Shown here piece by piece: positions 33,508-41,279 of a DNA stretch of 64,000 nt (position 1 is the first letter of the stretch; each line of letters starts with the position of its first letter). The stretch comes from Thermohalobaculum sp965263335 (lineage in GTDB: Bacteria > Pseudomonadota > Alphaproteobacteria > Rhodobacterales > Rhodobacteraceae), in contig CBDHHE010000007.1 of the NCBI GenBank assembly GCA_965263335.1, positions 41,967-105,966 of the forward strand, written 5' to 3'. A model generated the notes under the pieces. That model searched no databases and had not been told where the DNA came from. It saw only the letters and a program-made list of their open reading frames with translations. The position numbers and the translations under genes were made by a program.

Positions 33508-34364
33508 TGTCAAACCGCATCGTGCGTCCAAGGCGCAGTTTCATCTTCACGCCAGGTCTGCGCCCGGACATGTATCCCAAGGCGCTGGCCTCAGGTGCCG
33601 ACATGGTCTGTGTCGAGTTAGAGGACGGTATCGCCCCCAAGGACAAGGCCGAGGCGCGGCGCAACGCACTGGCGCTTTTTGAAGAACCCCAGGCCGATGA
33701 CGGTGTTGAGCGGATCGTGCGCATCAACTCCATGCGCGAGCGCTTCGGAATCGAGGACGTGCAGGCCGTACTGGTAGCGTCCATGCCACCCCCGGCACTC
33801 ATGATGCCGAAGGTCCGGACACCGGATGAGGTGGCCATGTTGGACCAGCTTCTGTCCGAGGCCGGACACCTTACCCGGCTCCACGTCATCATCGAGACGA
33901 ATGCGGGTCTCGAGGCCTGCAACGAGATCGCCCACTGTTCGGACCGGATTGATGCCTTGTTTTTCGGCGGGGTCGACATGGCGGCAGAGCTCAGGTGCGA
34001 CAACGCCTGGGAGCCCTTGCTCTACGCCCGCTCTCGCCTTGTGCATGCGGCAGCCAGCGCAGGGCTCGACGTGATCGACGTGCCGTATCTGGACCTTGAA
34101 GATCCCGAGGGCATGCGCGTCGCTGCGGAACAGGCGTGCCGTCTCGGCTTTGCCGGAAAAGGTGCAATCCACCCCAAGCAGATTGCAGCGATAAACGAGG
34201 TCTTCACACCATCGGTCGAGCAGATCGCCCGCGCGCGCCGGATCATCGCCGAATTTGAAGCCGCCGATACGGGCCTCGTTGTCATCGACGGAAAACTGAT
34301 TGAAAAACCAGTGCTGCGTGACATGCACCGGATTGTCGCGATTGCCGAGCGAATGGGAGCCTAG
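33507..34364 (+). CDS. HpcH/HpaI-CitE family lyase
   Basis: A 285-residue TIM-barrel lyase. PRRSFIFTPGLRPDMYPKA and VCVELEDGIAPKDKAEAR form the N-terminal CoA/substrate site with the metal region following in IETNAGLEACNEI; FGGVDMAAEL holds the metal-binding Asp, and FAGKGAIHPKQIAAINEVF is the CitE/malyl-CoA lyase signature. Family members cleave or form C-C bonds in citramalyl-, malyl- or related CoA thioesters, some in free acids. The substrate is unknown. GGGGGAGG lies just upstream of the ATG, which overlaps the previous stop. Confidence 0.87.
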   Translation: MSNRIVRPRRSFIFTPGLRPDMYPKALASGADMVCVELEDGIAPKDKAEARRNALALFEEPQADDGVERIVRINSMRERFGIEDVQAVLVASMPPPALMMPKVRTPDEVAMLDQLLSEAGHLTRLHVIIETNAGLEACNEIAHCSDRIDALFFGGVDMAAELRCDNAWEPLLYARSRLVHAAASAGLDVIDVPYLDLEDPEGMRVAAEQACRLGFAGKGAIHPKQIAAINEVFTPSVEQIARARRIIAEFEAADTGLVVIDGKLIEKPVLRDMHRIVAIAERMGA

Positions 34365-34366
34365 TT

Positions 34367-35716
34367 ATGGATTGCTGTGGTCCGGGATACGCATCGCCCG
34401 CGGAGGCGATCAAAGCGCCACGCGAAAAGCTGCTCTACACAATCGCGATCTACACGGGCACGGGCATCCAGAAGCCGGACTATCTGGCAACGATCGACGT
34501 TGACCCCGAGAGCCCGACCTATGCTCAGGTGATCCACAGGCTGGAAATGCCGGGCATCGGGGACGAGCTGCACCACATGGGTTGGAACGCCTGCTCGTCC
34601 TGCCACGATGACGCAAACATGAGCCGCAACTATCTGCTGGTCCCCGGTGTGCGCTCCAACAACATCCATGTGGTCGACACTGCGACGGACCCTCGCGCGC
34701 CACGGCTGCACAAGGTGATCGAGGGCGCCGAGATCAAATCCAAGGCGAACCTCTCCGGTCCGCACACCGTGCATTGCCTGGGTTCGGAGATCATCATCTC
34801 GTTTCTCGGTGATGCCATGGGCGAAGCGCCCGGTGGCTTTCTGCACCTCAACAAGGATTTCGAGATCGTCGGCCGATGGGAAAACTCGATGGGTGACATC
34901 CCCTTCGGCTACGATTTCTGGTACCAGCCGCGCCACAACGTCATGGTCACCTCGGAATGGGCGGCACCGAACACGTTCATGCCCGGCTTCGATCTCGAAG
35001 AGGTGGGGCATCTAAAGTACGGGCGCCGGCTCCACCTCTGGGACTTCGAACGGCGGGTGCCGGTCGAGACCATGTATCTGGGCGAGGACGGCCTGATCCC
35101 GCTGGAGGTGAAGTTCCACCACAATCCCGACAGCACGCATGGTTTCTGCGGTGCGGCTCTGGCATCGAATGTCATTCACTTCTGGAAGAACGACACCGGC
35201 ACGTGGGAGTGGGAGAAGATCATCGATGTCGAGAACGAGCCGCATCCCGAGTGGCCGATTCCGGTGCCGGGGGTGATGTCGGCGATCCTTGTCTCGATGA
35301 ATGACAAGTTCCTCTATCTCAACAACTGGTTGCACGGCGACATGCGCCAATACGACATTTCGGACCCTCACAACCCCGTGCTGACCGGTCAGGTCTGGAT
35401 GGGCGGGCTTCTGGGCAAGGCACCACAGGTCAATGGGGTCGATGTCGCCGGCGGGCCGCAGATGTTCCAGTTGTCACTCGACGGCAAGCGGCTTTACGTC
35501 ACGACCTCGCTCTTCTCGACCTGGGACAACCAGTTCTATCCCGAGATACGGGAGAAAGGTGGGGTGATGGTCATGATCGACTGCGATCCCGTCAACGGGG
35601 GCATGTCGATCAATCCAGACTTCATTGTCGACTTCGGGAAAGAGCCAAACGGGCCGAGCCGCTGTCACGAAGCCCGATATCCGGGTGGGGACTGCACATC
35701 GGACATCTGGTTGTGA
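34367..35716 (+). CDS. SELENBP1/SBP56-like methanethiol oxidase
   Basis: A 449-residue selenium-binding-protein family member. The N-terminus MDCCGPGYASPAEAIKAPRE strongly resembles the start of animal SELENBP1 (CGNCGPGY...). LATIDVDPESPTYAQVIHRL, GDELHHMGWNACSSCHDDAN (conserved Cys pair) and SGPHTVHCLGSEI follow; the C-terminus ends SRCHEARYPGGDCTSDIWL. SELENBP1 and bacterial MtoX oxidise methanethiol to formaldehyde, sulfide and hydrogen peroxide. Unlike periplasmic MtoX there is no signal peptide, so it should be cytosolic. It is separated by two bases from the lyase gene, and its stop overlaps the ferredoxin GTG. Confidence 0.92.
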   Translation: MDCCGPGYASPAEAIKAPREKLLYTIAIYTGTGIQKPDYLATIDVDPESPTYAQVIHRLEMPGIGDELHHMGWNACSSCHDDANMSRNYLLVPGVRSNNIHVVDTATDPRAPRLHKVIEGAEIKSKANLSGPHTVHCLGSEIIISFLGDAMGEAPGGFLHLNKDFEIVGRWENSMGDIPFGYDFWYQPRHNVMVTSEWAAPNTFMPGFDLEEVGHLKYGRRLHLWDFERRVPVETMYLGEDGLIPLEVKFHHNPDSTHGFCGAALASNVIHFWKNDTGTWEWEKIIDVENEPHPEWPIPVPGVMSAILVSMNDKFLYLNNWLHGDMRQYDISDPHNPVLTGQVWMGGLLGKAPQVNGVDVAGGPQMFQLSLDGKRLYVTTSLFSTWDNQFYPEIREKGGVMVMIDCDPVNGGMSINPDFIVDFGKEPNGPSRCHEARYPGGDCTSDIWL

Positions 35717-36078
35717 GCGGCTACGTCGTGACCTTGTCCAATCGGGACGGCGCGTCCTTCGAGGTGGATGACAGACGACCGTTGCTGGACAGTCTGCGCG
35801 AGCAGGGTGTTGATTTGCCCTATGGCTGCAAGTACGGCGGGTGCATCACGTGCGCTGCAAAGCTCTTGAAGGGCGAGGTCGATCAACGCCGACAGGTGGC
35901 GCTGAACAACCGCCAGATCGCGAATGGCTATGTCATTTTGTGCGTTGCCCGGCCGCGGTCCGACATCACGCTGGCAATTGGGGTTGAAAGCCACGACAAG
36001 CTCTACCGCAACCCGTTTATCGATCCGCTCGAACCCCATGAGCTCAAGGCGGACATCGCCTCGCCCAAGGAGAGTTAG
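35713..36078 (+). CDS. Plant-type [2Fe-2S] ferredoxin
   Basis: A 121-residue ferredoxin. Ligands are C39, C44, C47 and C77 (YGCKYGGCITCAAKL ... ILCVARP), the C-x4-C-x2-C-x29-C spacing of plant-type ferredoxins. No reductase domain is fused. The GTG at 35713 overlaps the previous stop. In this operon it most likely passes electrons to the Rieske oxygenase encoded upstream; the NAD(P)H-ferredoxin reductase would have to come from elsewhere. Confidence 0.92.
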   Translation: MSGYVVTLSNRDGASFEVDDRRPLLDSLREQGVDLPYGCKYGGCITCAAKLLKGEVDQRRQVALNNRQIANGYVILCVARPRSDITLAIGVESHDKLYRNPFIDPLEPHELKADIASPKES

Positions 36079-36081
36079 GCC

Positions 36082-36546
36082 ATGCCGGACGCCGATATCG
36101 ACCACATCTACGACTACGCGCCTGGTTACCTCGCGGAGATTCTGAGGGACACCAAGACGATCGCCATGGTGGGTGCCAGCGCCGACAAGACCAAGTTCAG
36201 CTATGGTGTGCTTAGAGTGCTGTCTGAGACCGGCTACGAGATGCTGCCGGTCAATCCCAATCCGAACGTCACCGAGATTCGGGGCATCAAGGTCTACCAT
36301 TCCCTGGAAGAGATCGATCGACCCGTCGACATGGTCGAAGTCTTTCGTCCGAAGGAAGAATTCTACGGCATCGCCGAGAAAGCCATCGCCATTGGGGCCA
36401 AAGTTCTTTGGGGGCAAATTGGGGTTTATGACGATGAGGCCGCGAAGCTGGCCGAAGACGCCGGCCTGAAGGTCGTGATGAACCGGTGTCCGAAGATCGA
36501 ATTGTTCCGTCCGTTTTGGAAACCCAGACTCGATCTGCAGATCTAG
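36082..36546 (+). CDS. CoA-binding domain protein (YccU-like)
   Basis: A 154-residue single-domain Rossmann protein: KTIAMVGASADKTKFSYGVL carries the GAS loop, then YEMLPVNPNPNVTEIRGIKVY, VDMVEVFRPKEEFYGIAEKA, LWGQIGVYDDEAAKLAEDAG and VVMNRCPKIEL. This is the CoA_binding_2 family, similar to the CoA-binding domain of succinyl-CoA synthetase but without ligase parts. Its function is not established in general; here it ends the operon three bases after the ferredoxin. Confidence 0.88.
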   Translation: MPDADIDHIYDYAPGYLAEILRDTKTIAMVGASADKTKFSYGVLRVLSETGYEMLPVNPNPNVTEIRGIKVYHSLEEIDRPVDMVEVFRPKEEFYGIAEKAIAIGAKVLWGQIGVYDDEAAKLAEDAGLKVVMNRCPKIELFRPFWKPRLDLQI

Positions 36547-36632
36547 GCTGACGCTCGCACTCGGGCCCGGTCAGGCATCCGGGCGAGTTCCACCGGCGCC
36601 AAGACGGGGTGATGTCCTTTTGCCCGGCCTGT

Positions 36633-37455
36633 TCAGGTGGACAATCGACTGGCAACCTTGTCCCGGAACGCCAGACGTTGGAAAAATTCGCCCGCCTCAA
36701 TGAACTGGTCCAGGCCATGGGCGTTGCTGATGCTTCACGCACCGAACACCACGGTGGAGAAACCGGCATCGCTGAAATAGCCGCCACCCTTACCGAACTA
36801 GCCTACGCCTTGGCCGTCGATGCCTGAAACTTCGGTCACAGACGCTGCGGCCCTGGCGGCGTTGTGGTCGTCTAGCCCCGGAACCGGGGCCTCGGTGAAG
36901 ATGCGGATTTCGAACCTCGGATGCACTGCCCTCATTTCCGGCAGCAGGGCAGCGGCGGCACAGTCCTCGAATTCAGCGATTGTGGCAGCGCCATTCTCTC
37001 CGGGCATCGGGCGGTACTGACAGCCGAAACTGCACCAGCCGGCAGATGCAGTTCTGGTTGCGCCACCTTCGATGGTGCCGACACTGAAGGTCGGATCGGG
37101 TGGGTCTTGGGGGCTGCCGTCGATCGGATTGGCGGCGCGCTGGGCACCGATCTCCTCGATCCTTGCAATCAGTTCATGGTTGCTGAGATCGCGCTGACAC
37201 CGATGCGCGGATCGCGGGAATGCACTTCGTGCGCGGTGACTTCCCTGCGCATCTCAAACCCGCGCTTGTGGCCGGTGATGATCTGCGTTTTGGTGGGTGC
37301 ACCGACAATCACGATCTTCGGCCTGAACGGGAGGGCAGACATGCTCTTCAGTAAGGCGGGCATGCCGTATCCGCCGGTTTCCTCGCTATACGAGAAGGCG
37401 ACGTGAATGGGCTTGCTCAAACCGACTGACCTGAACGAGGGAAACGAGGCCAGCA
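36633..37455 (-). pseudogene. Remnant of an M20 amidohydrolase (acetylornithine deacetylase-like), C-terminal part
   Basis: Reading on the minus strand in shifting frames: GLSKPIHVAFSYSEETGGYG, IVIVGAPTKTQIITGHKRGF and TAHEVHSRDPRIGVSAIS (ArgE-like lid domain) in one frame; CQYRPMPGENGAATIAEF, LLPEMRAVHPRFEIRIFTEA and VPGLDDHNAARAAA in another; then a stop and FSDAGFSTVVFGA and GLDQFIEAGEFFQRL, matching the ArgE end (TEAGLFQ...VVCGPGS...). The N-terminal metal-binding half is missing and replaced by threonine aldolase sequence. At least two frameshifts and a stop make it nonfunctional. Confidence 0.8.
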
Positions 37456-37994
37456 TGTCTATGCCCACCTTCCATTTCATCTCGGCCGGGCTCGCCCCGT
37501 TGGTCACCAGCGCGTTGGCAACGCGCGCGTCGTCCATGTGCACCCGCAGGCCGCAATCCCGCGTCATGGCCGCCAGGTCCGCAACCTGATCCACTTGATA
37601 GACGACGCCGGTCTCACAGGCCTGTACGATGCTGACAGCAGCGGTCCGGGCATGGTGGATGTTGCCCCGGCCCCGGACGCGGTTGTCCAACAGCACCGGC
37701 GTCAGTTTGCCGTCTGGCCCGGTGATGGTGAGCAGTTTCGCGCCGTTCGTATAAAGCTCGAGCGCTGCACATTCGTCAGTGTTGATGTGAGGCAGCTCAT
37801 GGCAATAGATCCCGCCATACGAGGGCGACAATGCGTTTGCAGCTGTTCCCGTGACAGGAAGAAAGAGGGGACGAGATCGGGTTCAAAGAATCTCCGACAT
37901 CGCCGGCATAGGCCGCAGCCGTGCCGGAGTTTGCCTCCAGAAGTGCTTCGACCACCTCCGGGCAGGCAGTCGTCACGTTGTCAGATGTGAATAT
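37456..37994 (-). pseudogene. Remnant of a threonine aldolase / beta-eliminating lyase, fused to the M20 remnant
   Basis: The minus strand reads FTSDNVTTACPEVVEALLEA and AAAYAGDVGDSLNP (aldolase N-terminus, with ATA at 37992-37994 where a start Met would be expected). After a frameshift near 37870 come FLPVTGTAANALSPSYGGIY, LPHINTDECAALELYTNGAK, HHARTAAVSIVQACETGVVY, CGLRVHMDDARVANALV and SPAEMKWKVGIDML, where the PLP Lys segment should follow. Instead the frame runs on into acetylornithine deacetylase-like sequence. Internal deletion, frameshift and the chimeric junction show decay. Confidence 0.85.
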
Positions 37995-38029
37995 GGCCCT
38001 GGTGCTTCCGGCGGGTTGCGACGGGGCTG

Positions 38030-38734
38030 CTATGGTTCGGCCAGGAAACGCCCAATGCGGGTCAGCATGTTGTGCAGGTGGAGACTGCGGGCCCGTCCGA
38101 CGCCACGGATGTCGTTGCGCTCCATAGCGGACTTCAGCTCTTGAAGTTCGGCCTCCTGGCCCGAGACCATGTCCTTCCAGCCAAGCTGCGGCAGAAAGGT
38201 GAACCATATCCGCGCAACCCGGTAGTACAGCAGATCGATGGTCTCGCGAAGCGGTTCGTTGCCGGTGAGGTCGGACAGCATCTTCTGCAGATCGTTTGTG
38301 ATTGCAGCAAACTCGTCGGGGTCTCTCTTCTCTCGCAGTTTGAGCGAGCGTGCGAGCAGTTCGTTGATCCGCTTGATATGATCCGCGCAGATCTCGACCG
38401 GTGACAGCTCTCCCATCAGTTCCGCAAGGCGTATGCGCAGAGCGTAGGTTTCCTTGAAGGTCTTCAGATCGATATCGGTGACGATCGTCCCGACTCCGTT
38501 TCTGATCTGAACCAGTCCCATGAACTCCAGCCTGTGCAAGACCCTGCGGATCGGGGTTCGGCTGACACCGAACTCCTCTGCGATCGCGGTTTCGCTGAGC
38601 AGAGTACCTGGGGGATAGTCGAGCAGGCAGATGCGGTCCCGCAATTCGGTGTGGATCCGCTCGAACCGTTCAGCGCCGGTTTCGTTGTCCGACGTGGTGT
38701 CCGCGCGGTTGGTGAGATGGATGGTGTTGCTCAT
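38030..38734 (-). CDS. GntR family transcriptional regulator (FCD-type)
   Basis: About 234 residues from ATG 38734. The winged helix covers residues about 20-90: RIHTELRDRICLLDYPPGTL, LSETAIAEEFGVSRTPIRRV (helix-turn-helix, strongly typical of GntR) and MGLVQIRNGVGTIVTDID. The C-terminal all-helical FCD-like ligand domain begins ETYALRIRLAELMGEL and continues through NDLQKMLSDL and NMLTRIGRFLAEP. It is divergent from the eutA-like pseudogene and eutD-like gene, which it may control through the inverted repeat at 38810. Starts at TTG 38800 or a GTG within the leader are possible; no clear ribosome site decides. Confidence 0.85.
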   Translation of the reverse strand: MSNTIHLTNRADTTSDNETGAERFERIHTELRDRICLLDYPPGTLLSETAIAEEFGVSRTPIRRVLHRLEFMGLVQIRNGVGTIVTDIDLKTFKETYALRIRLAELMGELSPVEICADHIKRINELLARSLKLREKRDPDEFAAITNDLQKMLSDLTGNEPLRETIDLLYYRVARIWFTFLPQLGWKDMVSGQEAELQELKSAMERNDIRGVGRARSLHLHNMLTRIGRFLAEP

Positions 38735-38807
38735 GATTGACGGAGTGATCGCAGTGTCGATTTCGCGTTGACTCGGTTTCCTCACAGTGGTGCTATCCAA
38801 AAATGCA

Positions 38808-38821
38808 AGCTGTGTACAGGT
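38808..38821. promoter_or_regulatory. Possible GntR operator
   Basis: CTGTGTACAG (38810-38819) is an inverted repeat with a central TGTGTACA, one base away from the TGTATACA core favoured by FCD-type GntR regulators. It lies between the divergent GntR gene and the eutA-like pseudogene. Short, so only suggestive. Confidence 0.35.
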
Positions 38822-38830
38822 CGTATTGAT

Positions 38831-39255
38831 ATGATTCGAGATGTCACTGCCGAACGATTGGAAGTGTTCCGGAGCACGCCGGTCAGCTCGGAAATCGGCT
38901 TTGACAACGCGCCCGGACGTTGGCGGATCGGGTTGATCGTTCTTTCAACGACGACGCGACCGAACACGACTTCATGAACATGTGCCCGAGCAACGATCTC
39001 GCGATCTTCACCACTCGGATCTCGAAAGCGCAGGCATGCCCGCCCGCGAGCTTGCGCCAGATGGCACCCAAGAACACAGACTGCGTCGAACTACTGGGCG
39101 CTGACGTCCGGTTTCGTGAGGCGATGATCGACATCAAGCAGGCGAATGGCGGGCAGGGGGCTCGGTATCCCCGAAACGAGGTCTTCGCGATCCGAACGCT
39201 GCAGGGCTGGACAGATGAGTATTCATCGGTCTTCGAGCATCAGGAGGGACACTGA
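38831..39255 (+). pseudogene. Truncated, frameshifted Asp/Glu racemase-like gene (eutA-like)
   Basis: From ATG 38831 the frame reads MIRDVTAERLEVFRSTP and then RWRIGLIVLST before stopping early. A shift near 38950 restores DDATEHDFMNMCPSNDLAI, FTTRISKAQACPPASLRQMA, the N-terminal part of maleate isomerase/arylmalonate decarboxylase-like proteins such as EutA (ectoine utilisation). About residue 85 onward no longer matches and the frame ends after 53 more residues with GGAGGG and an ATG overlapping its stop, i.e. the ribosome site of the next gene. Frameshift plus loss of the middle and C-terminal parts, including both catalytic Cys regions, make it inactive. Confidence 0.75.
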
Positions 39256-40427
39256 TGGCGCCTCCGTTCACGAAACAGGAATATGCGGATCGACTGAACC
39301 GGGTCAGGAGTGCCATGGTAGCCAACGGCTTCGATGCCCTGGTCATCGGCAACCCGGCGAACATCAACTGGTTGACCGGGTACGACGCGTGGTCCTTTTA
39401 CACCCCCCAGATCATGGTGGTCGGGCTCGAGCTTGATCCGACCTGGATCGGTCGAGAGATGGACGCGGGCGCGGCGGCTTTCACGACCTATTTGCCCGAG
39501 GAACAGGTGATTCCGTTTCCGGAGGAGCTGGTCCAGCAGGTCGATGTTCATCCGGCCCAGTTCATGGGTGATTGGATGACGTCGAAGGGACTGGACGGCA
39601 AGCCTGTGGGCTACGAAAGCGACGTCTACTTCCTGACACCTGCCGCTGTCGACCATCTGAAATCCCGTGTGCCAAACAGCACGTGGACGGACTGCCGATT
39701 GCTGGTCAACTGGGCCCGCTTGGTCAAGAGTCCGGCAGAACTGGGCATGCTGCGCCAGGCGGCAACGATCGCCGGCAAGGTTATGGAAACTGCCTATGAG
39801 GGGACGAGGCCGGGCGTGCGTCAGTGCGACTTGATGGCCGATGTCACCGCAGCGCAAATTCGAGGGACACCAGAGTTCGGCGGCGACATGACGGCCCTGC
39901 ATCCGCTCGTTCTGGCGGGCGAAGCCGCGACGACCGCGCATCCGATGTGGACCGACGCACCATTCGTGCACGACCAAACGATCGCCTTTGAGCTGGGGGG
40001 ATGCCGCAAGCGCTACAATGCCGGTTTGGCCCGTACGATGCATCTCGGCAAACCGCCCGCGGCCTTGCAACGGACCGCCCATGCGGTCAGCGAGGGTATG
40101 GACCAGATTCTTGCCTCGATGCGGTCGGGTGTCGAATGCTGTGACGTGCACGCGGCCTGGCAGGCGGTGCTTGACCAATACGGATTGGAGAAGAAGAGCC
40201 GCATCGGATATTCAATCGGTGTCGGCTATTCGCCGGATTGGGGCGAGCATACGATCAGTTTCCGGCCCGGCGACCACACACCCCTGCCTGAGAACGCCGT
40301 CGTGCACATCATCCTCGGCATGTGGATGGACGGCTGGGGCATGGAGATCAGCGAGACCATCCATGTCCGTGAAACGGATGCGGTCTGCCTGACCCAGTTC
40401 CCGCGCGATGTTCACGTCATTGACTGA
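39255..40427 (+). CDS. M24 family hydrolase, ectoine hydrolase (DoeA/EutD)-like
   Basis: A 390-residue creatinase/aminopeptidase P-like protein. NPANINWLTGYDAWSFYTPQ, VNWARLVKSPAELGMLRQAA, TIAFELGGCRKRYNAGLART, MHLGKPPAAL, SRIGYSIGVGYSPDWGEHTI, SFRPGDHT and GWGMEISETIHV follow the order of DoeA/EutD, which opens the ectoine ring. Xaa-Pro peptidases and creatinases share the fold, so the substrate is uncertain. GGAGGG lies 7 bases before the ATG, which overlaps the stop of the preceding pseudogene. The eutA-like remnant upstream supports the ectoine-type assignment; no eutBCE or doeBCD genes are near. Confidence 0.78.
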   Translation: MAPPFTKQEYADRLNRVRSAMVANGFDALVIGNPANINWLTGYDAWSFYTPQIMVVGLELDPTWIGREMDAGAAAFTTYLPEEQVIPFPEELVQQVDVHPAQFMGDWMTSKGLDGKPVGYESDVYFLTPAAVDHLKSRVPNSTWTDCRLLVNWARLVKSPAELGMLRQAATIAGKVMETAYEGTRPGVRQCDLMADVTAAQIRGTPEFGGDMTALHPLVLAGEAATTAHPMWTDAPFVHDQTIAFELGGCRKRYNAGLARTMHLGKPPAALQRTAHAVSEGMDQILASMRSGVECCDVHAAWQAVLDQYGLEKKSRIGYSIGVGYSPDWGEHTISFRPGDHTPLPENAVVHIILGMWMDGWGMEISETIHVRETDAVCLTQFPRDVHVID

Positions 40428-40442
40428 TCTGGAGGGGGAAAC

Positions 40443-41270
40443 ATGGGAAAGAAGCTGACAGACGCCCAAGTCGAGACGTTTCGCCGAGATGGCTTTGTCT
40501 CGCCCGTCGACGTGTTCTCCGAAGCTGAGGCGGATCGGCTGCGCGCGCAACTGGAAGCCGCAGAGGCGAGATGGCCGGAGGCTTTCGCCGGAGCCGAGCG
40601 CAGCAACACGCATCTAACTCTGATGTGTCTGGACGAGATCGTCCACAACGGCACGATTCTGGATGCGGTCGAAGACCTGATCGGTCCGGACATCCTGAAC
40701 TTTGGGACAGTTCTGTTCATCAAAGAGGCCGGTGATCCGGGCTTTGTCAGCTGGCACCAGGATGCGCGCTACATGGGATTGGAGCCGCATATCGGCATCA
40801 CTGTCTGGGTGGCGTTGTCCCACAGCAACGAAGAAAGCGGCTGCATGCAGATGATCCCGGGCAGTCATCACCAGATCAGGGAACACGAGGATACCTTCGG
40901 TGAGCAGAACATTCTCACACGCGGCCAGAAAGTCGAGGGCGTGGACGAGTCCAAAGCGGTTTCGTTGACCCTGCGACCGGGCCAGATGTCGATCCACAGC
41001 GCCCGCGTCATTCACGCCTCGCAACCGAACAGGAGCAAGGACAGGCGGATCGGCTTTGTGATTCAACCTTACATGCCGCCGCATGTCCGCCAAACGATCA
41101 AGCAAAGCGCCGTGCAGCTGGCGCGTGGCACTGATCCGCATGGAAACCACCCGCTCATTGGCAGGCCTGAACGGGACATGGACCCGTCGTTCCTGGCCGC
41201 GAAGGCCCAGATCAATGCGGCTTGGGCCGATGTCCTCTACCAGGGGGCCGCGCGCCGGCGCGACTTCTGA
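40443..41270 (+). CDS. Second PhyH family Fe(II)/2-oxoglutarate dioxygenase
   Basis: A 275-residue PhyH-family protein. H105 and D107 lie in SWHQDARYMG; SGCMQMIPGSHHQIREHEDT and NILTRGQKV are shared with the dioxygenase at 28770; the distal His region is IHSARVIHASQPNRSKDRRI. It is not an ectoine hydroxylase by motif (EctD has an HSDFETWH-type segment). It follows the ectoine-hydrolase-like gene by 15 bases with GGAGGGG before its ATG, so they form one transcription unit. Its stop is immediately followed by the IS3 remnant, which may have removed further genes. Confidence 0.87.
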   Translation: MGKKLTDAQVETFRRDGFVSPVDVFSEAEADRLRAQLEAAEARWPEAFAGAERSNTHLTLMCLDEIVHNGTILDAVEDLIGPDILNFGTVLFIKEAGDPGFVSWHQDARYMGLEPHIGITVWVALSHSNEESGCMQMIPGSHHQIREHEDTFGEQNILTRGQKVEGVDESKAVSLTLRPGQMSIHSARVIHASQPNRSKDRRIGFVIQPYMPPHVRQTIKQSAVQLARGTDPHGNHPLIGRPERDMDPSFLAAKAQINAAWADVLYQGAARRRDF

Positions 41271-41279
41271 CGGAATTGC

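Noticed and set aside
34367..35716. Selenoprotein call for the SBP56-like gene
   Set aside because: The family name reflects selenium binding, not selenocysteine; the frame has no internal TGA.
40443..41270. Ectoine hydroxylase EctD
   Set aside because: Although it follows an ectoine-hydrolase-like gene, the EctD signature HSDFETWH is absent; WHQDARYMG indicates a different PhyH branch.
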